This document shows positions 1 to 11,498 of a stretch of DNA of 41,532 nucleotides, piece by piece. The translations under genes and the position numbers were made by a program. Each line of letters begins with the position of its first letter. The stretch's first letter is position 1. The stretch is from NCBI GenBank assembly GCA_025266875.1, contig JALLLT010000102.1:1-41532 (forward strand). The letters are read 5' to 3'. This stretch comes from Fennellomyces sp. T-0311 (lineage: Eukaryota; Mucoromycota; Mucoromycetes; Mucorales; Lichtheimiaceae). The notes under the pieces are model-generated. The model searched no databases. It saw only the letters and a program-made list of their open reading frames with translations, and was not told the origin of the DNA.

Positions 1-125
1 CCTGTGCTATGATTGCGATTGTCAACGGCACGGCGTAGTTCGTGTTGTTCCTCTCTCATTAGGTCAATCTTCTCATGGAGCTGCTGCATCTCGTGTGTTA
101 ATTGTGACACTTGTTCTTGAGACAT
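1..125 (-). CDS. Coiled-coil protein, N-terminal fragment (runs off left edge)
   Basis: An open frame of 41 codons starts at an ATG on the minus strand at 125 and leaves the window at base 1 without a stop. The residues (MSQEQVSQLTHEMQQLHEK...) are rich in Q, E, L and H with a heptad-like spacing of hydrophobic residues, so a short amphipathic or coiled-coil helix is likely. It is divergent from the Tnp2-type gene that starts at 243, leaving only 117 bp between the two starts, which suggests a shared promoter region and perhaps a partner gene of the same element. I do not recognise the family. A similar Q/E/L-rich coil ends the Myb-like gene at 6434-7558, but I see no clear homology between them. 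Confidence 0.4.
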   Translation of the reverse strand, partial: MSQEQVSQLTHEMQQLHEKIDLMREEQHELRRAVDNRNHST

Positions 126-242
126 GTTTAAAACAGAATAAAAAAAAATGAGGAAGAAGAGAGAGAAGGGAAGAGCACGAACTTGGTTAAAATTTTATCC
201 CGCATGAATTTGACATTTTTCGCCACACCAAGTACTTGAACA

Positions 243-3200
243 ATGCGTGAATGCTTCATTTGTCACAATTTCGTTTATAATCATGAGCTTGAGGAACATG
301 TAGACGCGTGCTTTGCGGCATTCCGAGGAGCGTTCTTAGCTAGTCGACAGCCTCCACCGCTCAATGAACATGAATCGTCGTACTCAGAAGGCAATGAAGC
401 AAACACAGCAGATCCAGCTGATCACGAAGGCCATACAGACATGGATCAAGATTTCCACCTATACCATCGTTCAGCAACAGAGTTTGACAATGGCGACTGG
501 GACATTGGAGGCGAAGACTTTGTACCCGAGACAAGAAGCCTCGATGAGAATGAAGATATTCCTCCTGAGGCTCAAAGCCAATACCAAGACAGTGTGTTCG
601 AGTCTGTACTTGATGAAGCTATCTCTAATGACTCAGACAGAAGTAGTGGCATTACAAGTTTCTATCAAGACGGAAGCCATGATGAAGCTAGCGACTACAG
701 CGAGGATGAAGTGGACAGCACTACTCCTTTACGGAGTACAGTCACGAACGACATATCGAAAGGACCAAAGCATTTTGATTTTTCAAAACGAGTACAACCT
801 CTGCCGTCCTCAATAGAAAAGAGCTTGGAGTTGTACAATATTGCCAAGTCAAAAAACGTACCAAGAGATGCACATCGCATGATCACCGCTTGTTTTAACG
901 ATCATGTTACTGAGAATAACGTGGGTAAGTAAATTTCGATTTCGTAATGACAGAGCAAAATCATAACTGATAGCGCTACAGGCCATTTATCACTTCTGAC
1001 ACCCTCACGTGCTGAACGAAAAATGCTCAAGGCGTATCAAGTTATCCCTAAACCGTATGATCTATGCCCAGAAGGTTGTATGCTCTTCATGGATACTCAG
1101 ACGGAGAGTTGTGACGAGTGTAACGCTCCAAGGTTTGGCTCACCAGATCGCAGAGGCAAGCAGAAAGCCCTATCTTCTACAATATTTCTACCTCTGCAAG
1201 ATCAACTTGCGTTGATATTGGCACGACCGGAGACACGTAACAAACTGCTAAGACTATCTGAGCTATCCGTGCGTGACGATGGTTCTCCCATGAAGGATAT
1301 ATTTGATGGAAGCGCGTGGCACAATCAGAAGGATCTTTTTACTGGCCCGTACGACCTCGCTTTAGCCCTTTTTGTCGATGGTTTCAAGCCTTTCAAGAGA
1401 ACATCGATATCCCTTACGCTGGTTCATGTCGTCGTAATGAATTTCCCACCAACAGAAAGGTTTGTAAGGACGCTTACTGGCGGGTAAGGAAGCATTTGCT
1501 TATCTAAACGGCGGCCATAGATATCTAGAAGCCAATATGCTCCAAGTTGCTGTTTTGCCATTATCAACGAAGAAGCAAAACGTATTCTCTCTTCTCGAAC
1601 CTCTTGTTCAAGAATTGAAGGTTCTGCAAGAAAAGGGATTTTCGGTGACAGGAACTGATGGAGAGACTATCAACGCTAAAGCTCACTTATTGGTTGCGAC
1701 TGGCGACACTCCTGGATCAGCTCTTTTATGCAACCACGAAGGCCATCAAGCAATCAACGGATGTCGTATATGCATCATTAAAAGTGTTCGTCTACTGAGC
1801 CCTGGCGGTTCTGGTCATGGTCGATATTTCCCCGGAAGCATTGCAGATGATGCCGAGCGAGAAGAGTCTCATTTTACAAGTGAAACACGTGTAAGTCACA
1901 TATTGAATATTATTATATTGAGTAATTGAAGCTAATTCTTGTTATGGTTGCCCAAACAAAGGTCCCCGGTATTCGTGGTCCTACACCGCTTGCTGAAATG
2001 CACACATTCCACGCCCCTTACTTCTTCGGACTTGATGAAATGCACCTGTTTGGTGGAAATTTAGCTCCTCAGATTTGGGGAATGACTGCACCTGGTAGTG
2101 GTACACCGTTTGAGCTCACTTCAGCAACGAGGGGTGGAATTAGTAAGGCGATAAGCAAATCAGCACATATGCTACCAGCGAGTTTTGAAGGAAAGCTTGT
2201 TGGTAAGTTATGTTAAGGATATCTGCATAGGATGTTAAGCTAATCATCATGGATATGTAAACTGGATATAGATGTGTTTACTCGTCCAAAGCATGCTCGA
2301 TCAATTGACTGGATTGATATGCTTTTGTACATTGGTCCAACTTTGCTTTTGGAGTCTTTTGTAAAAAGCAATGATTGTTCTACCAACGGTGTTGAGGCGT
2401 TCATTTGTCTGATCACTGCATGTAGCTTAGCGCTTCAGTGGGAGATAGATGATGATGACATTAACGCTATTGAAGAGTAAGCTACCATAAATATCAATGA
2501 TGTAACCATTATTAGGGGTGAAATAACTATTATTGAAGTTGCGTAGATGATTGGCATACGTTCTTCCTTAATCACATCAACAAAAACTTGTATACCATCA
2601 CATTTCATCATCTGCGGCACTTGGCAAACGTTATCCGAGCACTTGGTCCATTACGATCTTACAGCGCACGTTCAATGGAGAGAACTGTAGGAATGATCAG
2701 CGGCCGAACAAAGAGTAAACAAGAACCTGGTACCAATGCTGCCAATGAGATGCATCGTATAGCAGCCTGTCGCGATTACCAGCGATCAAATATTCGAACG
2801 GCAGAAGAAGCAAAGAACAATGGTGATACATCATTTCATCAAGTTGGAGATAGCAGTACCGAGCCGCAGTTATGGAATATCCTTAACCCAAACCCAAGCG
2901 TCGACGATTACTCTACATGGAATCTCAAGCTTCATTTACGCAAGTACTGGAACCGTTATCTAATGTTCGTTAAAGAAGTCTCGCCTACCAACCAAAGGCT
3001 ACCAGAAATTTCCCCAGACATCGTTGTCGGTACCCAGTTACACAATTGCGGAAATGTATTCGACTCAAAACTGTACGAACCAAAGTCAAAAAAGAGGCCT
3101 GCAGATTTCGTTCAGTTATGGATTTCGTACGATACGGATGCAAGACGGTCATGGACCAGAGACCGTGAGGGCTTCGGGACGTTCTTCGGCGAGGTACTTA

Positions 3201-3532
3201 TGTATTTCGCACATACGTTTCGCGGTTAGTATATCCTTTATAAAGAAGCAAATATCTTATTACGCCATGGACTTATAGCTGCTATCCTAGATCAAACACG
3301 AATACTTTGTTTGGTGCGCGTGTATACAACTGTTGAGCAAAATGAGGCAAAGATTTGCTACGGATCCGAAGCTTATAACAACAATGGGAAAAAGTTAATG
3401 GTCTTTGACGTCGCCACTATCGTGGATACATGCGGATATATCGAATCATATCAGCACAAGAACAGAAAGTACTATGTAGCTGCGGGCATGGTACCAGGAT
3501 CGATTGCATTAGGCGACACAGGCAAAATTTGA
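243..3532 (+). CDS. Tnp2-like (CACTA/EnSpm-type) DDE transposase, seven exons
   Basis: Exons 243-924, 982-1459, 1521-1890, 1962-2202, 2272-2476, 2547-3224 and 3279-3532 are joined by GT-AG introns of 54-71 nt. All junctions keep frame except 2476/2547, where the downstream frame (WHTFFLNHINK...) is off, so one indel or an unrecognised splice site lies there. The protein begins with a CxxC-x11-H-x3-C finger (residues 4-23) and an acidic linker. It continues with the family order CPEGC...CDEC, DIFDG, FVDGFKPF, NFPPTER, GDTPGSAL, GHQAINGCRIC and the FHHLRHLANVI block, which is the order of fungal Tnp2 transposases. Its role would be cut-and-paste DNA transposition in the nucleus. No CACTA terminal repeat was found, so the element ends are unknown. 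The ATG at 243 is the first in frame ahead of the finger. Family call from memory of the domain pattern, without a search. Confidence 0.7.
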
Positions 3533-3608
3533 AACATGGTATTATTTCAAGATATAATAAAGCGGTTCATTTTACGCAGCTATACTAAAGGCACTACTGG
3601 TATATATA

Positions 3609-3816
3609 TCATGAACATTACGGAGGTACCATGCAGTTTCATGACATTACAGATACTCATTCAATCTCACGCAAACTCATGAATTTTAGTCATACAGTTT
3701 CATGAATTTTGTATTAATGGATCTGAATGATTGTATTTTTCATGAATTTATATTATCTCTCATGATTTACCAAGAATTAGCTATCCAGTTTCACGAACAT
3801 CTACAAACTTTCATGA
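3609..3816. repeat. Cluster of TCATGA-containing short repeats
   Basis: About seven copies of the palindrome TCATGA, mostly inside TTTCATGAATTT-like units, occur in roughly 210 bp just downstream of the Tnp2-type gene, with one CACGAA variant. Spacing is irregular. It may be a subterminal region of the Tnp2-type element or simple low-complexity drift. Confidence 0.45.
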
Positions 3817-3897
3817 TAAAATGTGCCATGGTGGCACACTGATATGTGGTTGATAATTAGCTTGCTAATAAAAAGTACTCCACTGATAAGTTTATAC

Positions 3898-4146
3898 TTA
3901 CAGTCTACGGCGTTCCTGTTTTACTCGCTTTTCAAACAATTCCAATTGATGCTCGGCATCAGTTACGACGGTCCAGCTGTCACCAGGAGTGTATAACTCC
4001 CGCTCAACATCCGAAATTTCATCGAGCAAGCTATATGACGACTAGAGTTAGCGCACTTGTCAATGCGATACACGAGTTGACTGTAAGTACTCTCTGTGGT
4101 TTCCGGAGTGCTGTGTGTTTTCGTCGTAATCACTATTGGTACTCAT
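3898..4146 (-). CDS. Small two-exon hypothetical protein
   Basis: An ATG at 4146 (minus) opens MSTNSDYDENTQHSGNHR. A GTACTT...ATAG intron of 60 nt, containing a CTAAC branch-like sequence, would join it in frame to an exon reading LLDEISDVERELYTPGD...KRVKQERRRL and ending at a TAA at 3898-3900. The product would be about 62 residues, acidic then basic, probably helical at the C-terminus. Another splice choice is possible. It lies tail-to-tail with the Tnp2-type gene and could be an accessory ORF of that element. I do not recognise it. Support is coding-like composition and a plausible intron only. Confidence 0.3.
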
Positions 4147-4943
4147 ATCGTGGAAGGTAATAAGAAGCACAACGAGGTTTCTACATGACTTAAATACTGA
4201 GATCAAATAGTAGCCTTACTTGTCTGTTTTCAATTCACTAAAGAAAGAAGTCGTACAGATCGTGTGCATCTGTAATTTGTCATAGTGAAGAACATTAAAG
4301 CGAGGATTTCAAAAGCGATTTAACAGGGAATTCCTTACTTCGATATCTTTTGCGACATTGCTAGGTCATCACAAAGTGCTTGCCAGTGATTTGCAACTGC
4401 GATTTCTCAGATGATAGCAGATTAAAAGTGAAGGGAACACCTCTTGTACCACTCCTGTTTGCTACTTTTTAAAAATATATCTCAGCTCCTCCGTGACACA
4501 GACAACTGTTGTTTTGTATCAACAATCAAATTCGGCAGTAACCACTTTTTGGACCCGGGAGCTATGTAGAGTACCATAAATACACGCGTTCATACTTTAT
4601 TTATCATTGCTTCAGCTCTGTATGTCCTTATAGATATATAAATGTAGCTCGCTAACGTGTGAAAAAGGTTGCATGATTGAATATTGAAATCCAGAATGCA
4701 TACCAAGTACGCGCATGTATTATCGTTGAAACAATGGACTTTGGCCTTTTGCGCAAGGGAGTGAGGGAAGGTAATACGTAGCGGGGCATTGGGATTGCAA
4801 GGAGCAGATGTAACAATACATGTTACACTACTGTGAGGCTTTGGAATCTACTACCAAACTATTGTAGTTTAAGTAACTTTGGGGACGAAATCAACGCCAA
4901 AAAGTAAATTTGTGTACCATAAAGGGTCTTTTTTAAGAATATG
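4147..4943. other. No gene seen
   Basis: AT-rich sequence with frequent stops on both strands. I found no exon-like stretch, terminal repeat or RNA gene here. Confidence 0.5.
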
Positions 4944-5075
4944 TTTTCAGCCAGCTGAAATTGTGCTGATAGTTAGCTGAAAACTGAGCTTTCAGCAATA
5001 GCTTTCAGCCAGCTGACATTTAACTAAAAGATTGAGCTTTCAGCAAGCTTTCAGCAGCTGAAACCTTGCTGAAAC
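4944..5075. repeat. TTTCAGC / GCTGAAA palindrome cluster
   Basis: At least five TTTCAGC units and four AGCTGAAA-type units alternate within about 130 bp. Several pair as near-perfect palindromes (for example TTTCAGCCAGCTGAAA near 4945 and TTTCAGCAGCTGAAA near 5050). The cluster overlaps the 5' end of the Harbinger transposase frame and may be a transposase-binding array or the element's left end. Confidence 0.55.
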
Positions 5076-6381
5076 TTCTCCTTTTTCGTAGTGGAAAGGC
5101 ATTCAACTTAGACAGCATTACGGACGAAAAGTGTCTCAAAAAGTTTCGCTTTACAAAGGCACAGGTACGTAAAAACAGAAACCTTGAGCTAGTTCTCAAG
5201 TTGTTAACTTCCTTCAAATATTAACTTCTGAGTGGATCAACAGATCAGAAAAATCATTGAAGTAATGGAGCTACCGCCATCTCTCATTTTCAATGAAGAT
5301 AGCATCCATTCTCGTTTTCAAGTCCCAACAGAAGAAGCAATGGCAATTTGTCTGCGTCGACTAGCACATCAGCAACGTTACTGTGACATGGACGACCTGT
5401 TTGATCGGTCAGAGACTGCCCTTTGCATCATCTTCAACGGCGTTATCGATTACCTCTACGACAAGTACGCTGGATTGTTGGAATTTGCTGAGAGCCAATT
5501 CACACCGCAGAAGCTTTCTCGATTCGCGAATGCTATCCACGGCAAAGGTATAATTATATATACATAAAGAGAAGTGGCTATTATAGAACATGAATAACCG
5601 ATGCTCATATTTTGAAGGAGCACCAATTCAGAATTGCATTGGCTTTCTTGACGGTACGGTTAGAGGCATCTGTAAGCCAATTGAGGATCAGGAGTTATTG
5701 TTCAATGGGCACAAAGTAAGCATGCAACTGACATCCATATTTATACAGCATAAGGTTGCTAACAACGGAATACGTATGTAATTTATTTTACAGCATAAGC
5801 ACGCGCTAAAATTTCAAGCTCTTACCACGCCTGATGGTATAACAGCATGTCTTTATGGCCCAGTTTGTGGTGCTCACCATGATGGGTATCTTCTAACTGA
5901 ATCTCGTCTGCTTGAGCGCTTCGAGAGCTTATTGAATTTTGATAATGGATCGCGATACATAGTGTATGGTGATCTTGCATACTGTCAACACCCAAACTTG
6001 GGTTCGCCTCACCGTGTTCCTCGAGGTATTTAATTTTATAAATGTATAATAAGCATATTATGGTTCAATACGTAAACAAGCACCGTAGATGATCGTACTA
6101 GCCCTGAATCCATTCGGAACCAACAGATGTCAAAGATCAGAATCTCGGTTGAATGGGAATTCGAAAGAACACTCAATCTTTTTGGATTTGTTGACTACGC
6201 AAAGAACCAAAAGATATTGTTGAGCCCAGTTGGGATGTACTATCCTATTGCCGTCTTGTTCAAGAACATAAACGTATGCTTGGGAAGAGGGCAATCAGCA
6301 AAATACTTCTGTATCCAACCTCCCACTCTGGAAGAGTATCTTAGTGGAGCAAATCAAGCATTCCGTCAACGTAATAATTAA
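5036..6381 (+). CDS. PIF/Harbinger transposase (DDE_4), 5' start unresolved
   Basis: Exons end or begin at 5164, 5244-5547, 5618-5715, 5794-6025 and 6089-6381, joined in frame by GT-AG introns of 63-79 nt. The first exon reads NLDSITDEKCLKKFRFTKAQ and is open only from 5036, where it runs into the palindrome cluster; no convincing ATG was found, so the 5' end may be truncated or spliced from further upstream. Family landmarks are GFLDGTVR (first Asp), GHKHKHALKFQ, YGDLAY (second Asp), ISVEWEFER (Glu) and the C-terminal FCIQPPTLEEYL block. The enzyme would excise and insert the element, typically at TWA targets, together with a Myb-like partner. That partner is probably the convergent gene at 6434-7558, 52 bp away. 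All three catalytic residues appear present. Confidence 0.82.
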
Positions 6382-6433
6382 TTCTAATACGAATAGTTAT
6401 TTCAACATATTTATGATTTTATTTTTACATATA

Positions 6434-7558
6434 CTATTGTTGTTGTGGAGGGTACAAGGCGTTGAAAAGGTATTGGATTGCATCATCTTGCCTTTCCACA
6501 ATGCTGTCTAGGCGTGCAACTGCAGCTTCCAGGCTGTCAACCTTGTCTTGCATTGCCTTTGCGTTCTCAACGTGTTGGCGGTGTGTTTTGTGCAGTTCGG
6601 CAAGCTCCTTGATTTCTTCTGCAAAGGCACCATCAGCCATATTTCTTGGACTGCCCTTCTTTTTTTTAAGAGCAGAAGAGTTAGCATTGCTGCTGCTGCT
6701 ACCCTCTTCATAGTCTTGCCGACGACGAATAAGTGAGGCGGCTATCATCTCCTTCTCTGCCTGATGTTTGCGCTCCTGTTTTTTCTCCTTTACTGCCTTC
6801 TCATAATCCACCTTCGCCTTCTGATCGTTCACCTATGCAATTGTATTATTTCTTCTTGCTTGTAAAATATCGTAGATGCACTCGTTATTGATGCTATACA
6901 TACCATTTGAATAAGACTTATAACCTTCTCTTCGAAAGGCGAAGGCTGAATACCGCCAAGTCCAGAGGACCTAGCCAAGCGTTTGAGATGAGGTGTGTTG
7001 TTATTCTTCAAAGCATTGAACCGGCGTTTGCAATATACATCGGTAATTTTCTTCTCAGTGATGAGTCCATTCTTTATGTACTTCACTGCATCCTTGTTGA
7101 CTCTTTCGGCCACTTCAAGCTATGCTGGTCCTACGTCCCTGTACTTTTGTACAAAAGGCTGGACGTCAAGCACATGGTTTAAGATCAAATCGTTGAGTGC
7201 TTCGGACGCAGTTATATTCGTCTTAGCCTCATCATTTTTGGTCACCTTCTTCTTGTTCTGCTTCTTGCCCTTAGTTACTTTCGCATATGCTTGGGCAACC
7301 GGGGTCACACTCTCTTCGTCAAATCCGGTATCGTCTTCAACAGGCACAAATTCTTGTATATGGGCAGTAGCCTATACGTATAATACAAAATAATTTGTGA
7401 ATAACAAGTTGCGTTTACTTTGCATAAATTTGACATACTTTAGACGTGATCTCGCTGTTGCGCGTTTGACGTGCAGCTGCTTCTGCGGTGGCATCTTTAG
7501 CACGCTGCATGTGAACGTATTGTTCAGTTTCGTCAATAATTTCGAAGTTGTGATTCAT
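6434..7558 (-). pseudogene. Myb/SANT-like partner protein of Harbinger element, one in-frame stop
   Basis: Exons 7558-7439, 7371-6904 and 6832-6434 splice in frame through GTATGT introns of 67 and 71 nt. ATG 7558 is chosen because the longer frame up to 7630 lacks an ATG. The middle exon carries a trihelix/Myb-like segment (DVYCKRRFNALKNNN, then LARSSGLGG and PFEEKVISLIQM), as in the second ORF of PIF/Harbinger elements, which binds element ends and helps import the transposase. The last exon has a lysine-rich stretch, a poly-serine linker and a coiled coil near the C-terminus. A TAG at 7120-7122 interrupts the second exon and lies in frame with coding sequence on both sides, so the copy is probably dead or recently inactivated. 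It is tail-to-tail with the transposase gene. Confidence 0.68.
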
Positions 7559-8041
7559 TTTCCGCAGAGATAAAGAAGTAAAAGATGCAAGTGAAGGAAG
7601 GGCTGGACCATCTTTTTTTTTGTAGTGCAAGAAAAGAGCTGAGCTGTCAGGTAGTTTGTCAAGATAACAAGGGGCATTCTCATTGGACCGGTTAAATAAC
7701 CCGTCATCCTTTTTCAGAACCTCGATTTTTCAAAATGTTTTGCAAAATCGCACAGCGACACCCCACTCAAGTTACACCAGTTTCCAATTGAAGTTTGTAA
7801 AATCTCAATTTTGCAAAGTCCTAAAACTCTCTAATGGAAGAAGGCAGGTGTTTTCATTGTCGATATAATGTAAAGAAAAGAAAGACAATTAAAGGCTTTA
7901 AGATCGAAGGTATTATATTTATATCTTTGAAACCTCGAATGTCTTGGCAACTTACATAATATAAAACAAAGCAAAACCTTTCCCAGCATCTTTTATTGGA
8001 ACAAATATATATACTATTTCACCAATGAATATAAAAAGTCA
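7559..8041. other. No gene seen
   Basis: AT-rich sequence between the Harbinger pair and MULE-A. I could not match it to a terminal repeat of the Harbinger element, and the short frames here look like chance. Confidence 0.5.
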
Positions 8042-8050
8042 GTAAGACTA

Positions 8051-8104
8051 ACAAACCAAACAAGTTTCCAAAAATTCACGTAATCACGTGACCACAATTT
8101 CAAA
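8051..8104 (+). repeat. MULE-A left terminal inverted repeat
   Basis: Begins ACAAACCAAACAAGTTTCC and includes the palindromic core TCACGTAATCACGTGA. It pairs with 11499-11552. Confidence 0.93.
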
Positions 8105-8168
8105 TTCCGAAGGTAAAAAATATGACATTTGTTTTTGCAAGCCACTTTTACTAGTGTACCTTTGTCCC

Positions 8169-11151
8169 ATGGAAGAAATCAACATACAATACTGCTCAGG
8201 ATGCAGAAAATATCGCTCGATTCCTGATTTTACGGGCAGAACACGACTTTTAAAGACGTGTATTACGTGTCGCTCCAGACAAAGCAACGTAGGACGCCCT
8301 ATTTATGTCAGAAACTTCTCTTTCGGTGAAGTTCTCGAGTCGATTCCTTCGCGTGCAGCAGTAGTCGCAGCTGCTGGCGACAGTGGTACATCGTAATACA
8401 ATGTGTTAGAGCATGATTTTAATAGATATTTAGGTGAAGTTGCCGACATTTGCTATTCCTTCGAAGGTGATGTGGTACTTGACGCGCAATTAAGCCAGTT
8501 TACCGATGACCGCGCACTCGTCTACTACTTGAAGTCTCGAATTGAAGGATGCGACGGTTACGAGTACTATTTCAAGACACTGACGGATCCAGAGCTGAAG
8601 CACTCGGTTTCTTTTGAATGCGTCTGCTGTCAGGATGTTGGTGTTCAGCGGCAAGCGCCAGGTGAAGACCGTGTTCGGCTCCATTCTCGGATGCCGACTT
8701 ACGCTTGTGAAGGGGGGATATCCGGGTTTATTGATCGACGTAACGGATTTATCCATTTAAAAATCGATCACTCAATTGGCTATCCCCCGAAGCCACCGAG
8801 CACTCGCGTCCCAATGCCTCTTGCTGTCCGGGAGTTCGTTGAGCAAAATGCTTTTGAGGCAACTGCTGCGACGTTATATCGTCGTATGGTCGAACAGTTT
8901 CCACGAGAAAGAGGCACTGTGACTCAAGCACAGGTATAATTGATTATTTTGATTGTGGCATTGGTACGATGACAGTGAAATAGGTGTATGCGACATGGGC
9001 ACGAACCACCCATGCTCGGTATAGACTCCACGAGAACCAGATCGCCTCAGCCGTCATGCATATCGAACGTGCGTCTTCGCTCGGTATCAGAAAGGTATGT
9101 GTCATAAAACCGTATGTGCATAACCCTAGCTCTTCATGCAGTGATCACTATGCGACATTTGCGGCGGATGCGATTCATATACATTTATATTTACAATAAA
9201 TAAATAAAACAGATATTTCACAGAACCAATTTTACCGATGGGTACACTGGAGTCGGCTTTGTGACTGAGCTGTTCGATATTGCATGTGCTCATGCCTTGA
9301 CGCAAGAGTTTCACATCGATTCCACCTACAAAACAAACCGGCTTGGCTTTGAGCTGTTTGGTATTGTCGCCAGTATTAATGGCTGTGGATTTCCTATTGC
9401 ATATTTGCTTTTAGGTGTGGACGAGCGAAATGTGCGACAGAACAGGCGGATGTCTTCCAGAATGGAATACATAAAGTATTTCCTTCGCAATCTGGCTCGT
9501 GAAGGCTTCGCGCCATTGTACATGTTCACCGACAAAGATGCTGGACAGCTTAGAGCAATTGAAGATGTATTTGGTCGTAGTGTAGTGCGTCTATGCCTAT
9601 GGCATATTCTGCATTACATTGACTTGCGTTTGAAACAGCCCAAGGTCCAAGATCCACAGTATGATCCCCGTTTGGTGCGCGAGGAATTCCCATTTGTGTC
9701 AGGACGCTTTCTTCCGGATGATGATCGCGATGGATACCTTTGCCCTCAGAAATTCCTTCGTGATCAAATCGCAGACCTGATGCGTACGCATTATAATATG
9801 CATCCGGACATCCCACTTCCTGGTCGTATGTTATACTTATATATTTGTATGCATAGCCAGTTAATGTTGTTTTTAGTTGGATATCTATCACCTGAGGAAA
9901 TACACCAGCTTGCCGCAAAGGAGATGTATGAATACTGCAAGAATAACCACCTTCCCGATGTGTGGGCGTACATGTTCTATAGATGGTATACAGAAGATAT
10001 GTGGCAGAAATGGGCTAGAAGCACCCGTCCAGGCATCCCAAGGGCTAAAACAACCATGATGATTGAGGCCCAATGGAAGGTTCTGAAACGGGATTTTCTT
10101 CTGAATTATCCCCATCCCAGGCTTGATATGTTGGTTTGGATAATTATCCATCAACGGCTTCCTCTCTGTATGGCTAAGTTTGAGCTCAAGATCATTAATC
10201 AGCGCGAGCCTTTGGATTGGGAAGGCCAGTTCGTTTCCGAATGGGGGGCACTTAAGGAAAAGCATATTGTCGATGGAGAACATCCTGAAGCAGATCGCCT
10301 CTACCTGCCGTCGGTGGAAAAGTGGACGTGTGGTTGTCCGTACTTCGCCGAAAACAAGTTCATGCTTTGTAAGCATTTTGTTAAACGAGATAACGATAGG
10401 AGGGGATCGTCGCTTCCTTTTGCTGCACGCGACTTTTTCATATGCCGTCAAAATGTGGTTCCTTATGTGCAACTCATTGTAGGTTCTTGTAAAGGATCGA
10501 TACACAGACCTTAGTTTCTAATGATAGCATAATTTCTAGGATGGAATTTCTCCATACACACTTATCGTGTATCCTCCGCAACGCCCTCAGTTAGAAAATC
10601 AACCTACTGATACGTCTACAGGGAATATAGTAGTCATAGATCGTGCTGATGTTGTTGACGAAGGTAATGTAGTAGTACATGGATGTGCATATACGAGAAA
10701 TATACCTGTACTTATATATGCGAATGTATAATTACGCTCTATAGACACTACTACACCAGCTAATCCTGCTGGTAGAGTTACCACATACCAAGAGGAGGTA
10801 GTCCCAGCTGCGCCCTTGGTGATTGTTTTGGAAGACAGTGATGAAGAGCATCAGGAGGTGTCTGATGTAGGAGATACCAGGGAAAGTGGTGACGTATGGA
10901 ACCAATTGGGCACGATGGAGGACCGTATTTGTCAGCTTCATCAGCAACAACAACACATACGCCGACAACTCCAGCAGGAAGCCGATCGATATCGAAGTCT
11001 GTTACCAGCTGGGCAAATCAGAGCATTCAATGATGCCTTTGATAATAACGATATCGAAGGTTATATGACCGCTGTAGGTTCATACCGTCGTGCTCGTACA
11101 AGACAAAGAACGTGGAGAGATGACAACCCTTATACACGTTATTATCTTTAA
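8169..11151 (+). CDS. MULE-A transposase (MULE DDE domain with SWIM zinc finger)
   Basis: Exons 8169-8933, 8984-9094, 9213-9825, 9877-10478, 10540-10663 and 10745-11151 join in frame. ATG 8169 precedes a Cys-rich domain (CSGC...TCITC). A FAR1-like DNA-binding part follows (CEGGISGF...HLKIDHS). The MULE core shows HIDSTYKTN (first Asp), MFTDKDAGQ (second Asp) and LCLWHILH (CxxH). Next come the SWIM finger (CGCPY...CKHF) and a Gln-rich coiled-coil tail. This is the enzyme that would mobilise MULE-A. Two oddities: an in-frame TAA at 8394-8396, present in both copies, inside a GT...AG stretch of 24 nt whose loss would keep frame; and a 51-nt intron (9826-9876) with no stop, so the unspliced message also reads through. 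The copy is otherwise intact. Confidence 0.88.
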
Positions 11152-11498
11152 GATTATTATTTTTTGTTTTTTTTCCCCTTTTTGTCTTTGTGTCGGGTTT
11201 ATTATCGTCTTTACTCCTTCTTCTTCCTATTTCATATTTTTTCTCACAACATAGACTTCTTTGAAACATCGATTATATATTTTTCAGTTATACTTTCGTT
11301 CTCGGCAAATCCATACGTGTACGTACGGTATTACAAGCATCGTAAAAGGAAATTAATATGGTAAGTTATCTCATATTCTTTCCAGGATGAAATAAACAAC
11401 ATACATCGCCATGATAGCATTTCATAAAGAAAACTTTTATATCCCAGTAACAAAAAAGCAGAACTTGAGAAAAAATTGTCATGTTTTACCTTTCGGTG
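11152..11498. other. MULE-A 3' non-coding region
   Basis: T-rich downstream region between the transposase stop and the right terminal repeat. No further gene is seen. Confidence 0.6.
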
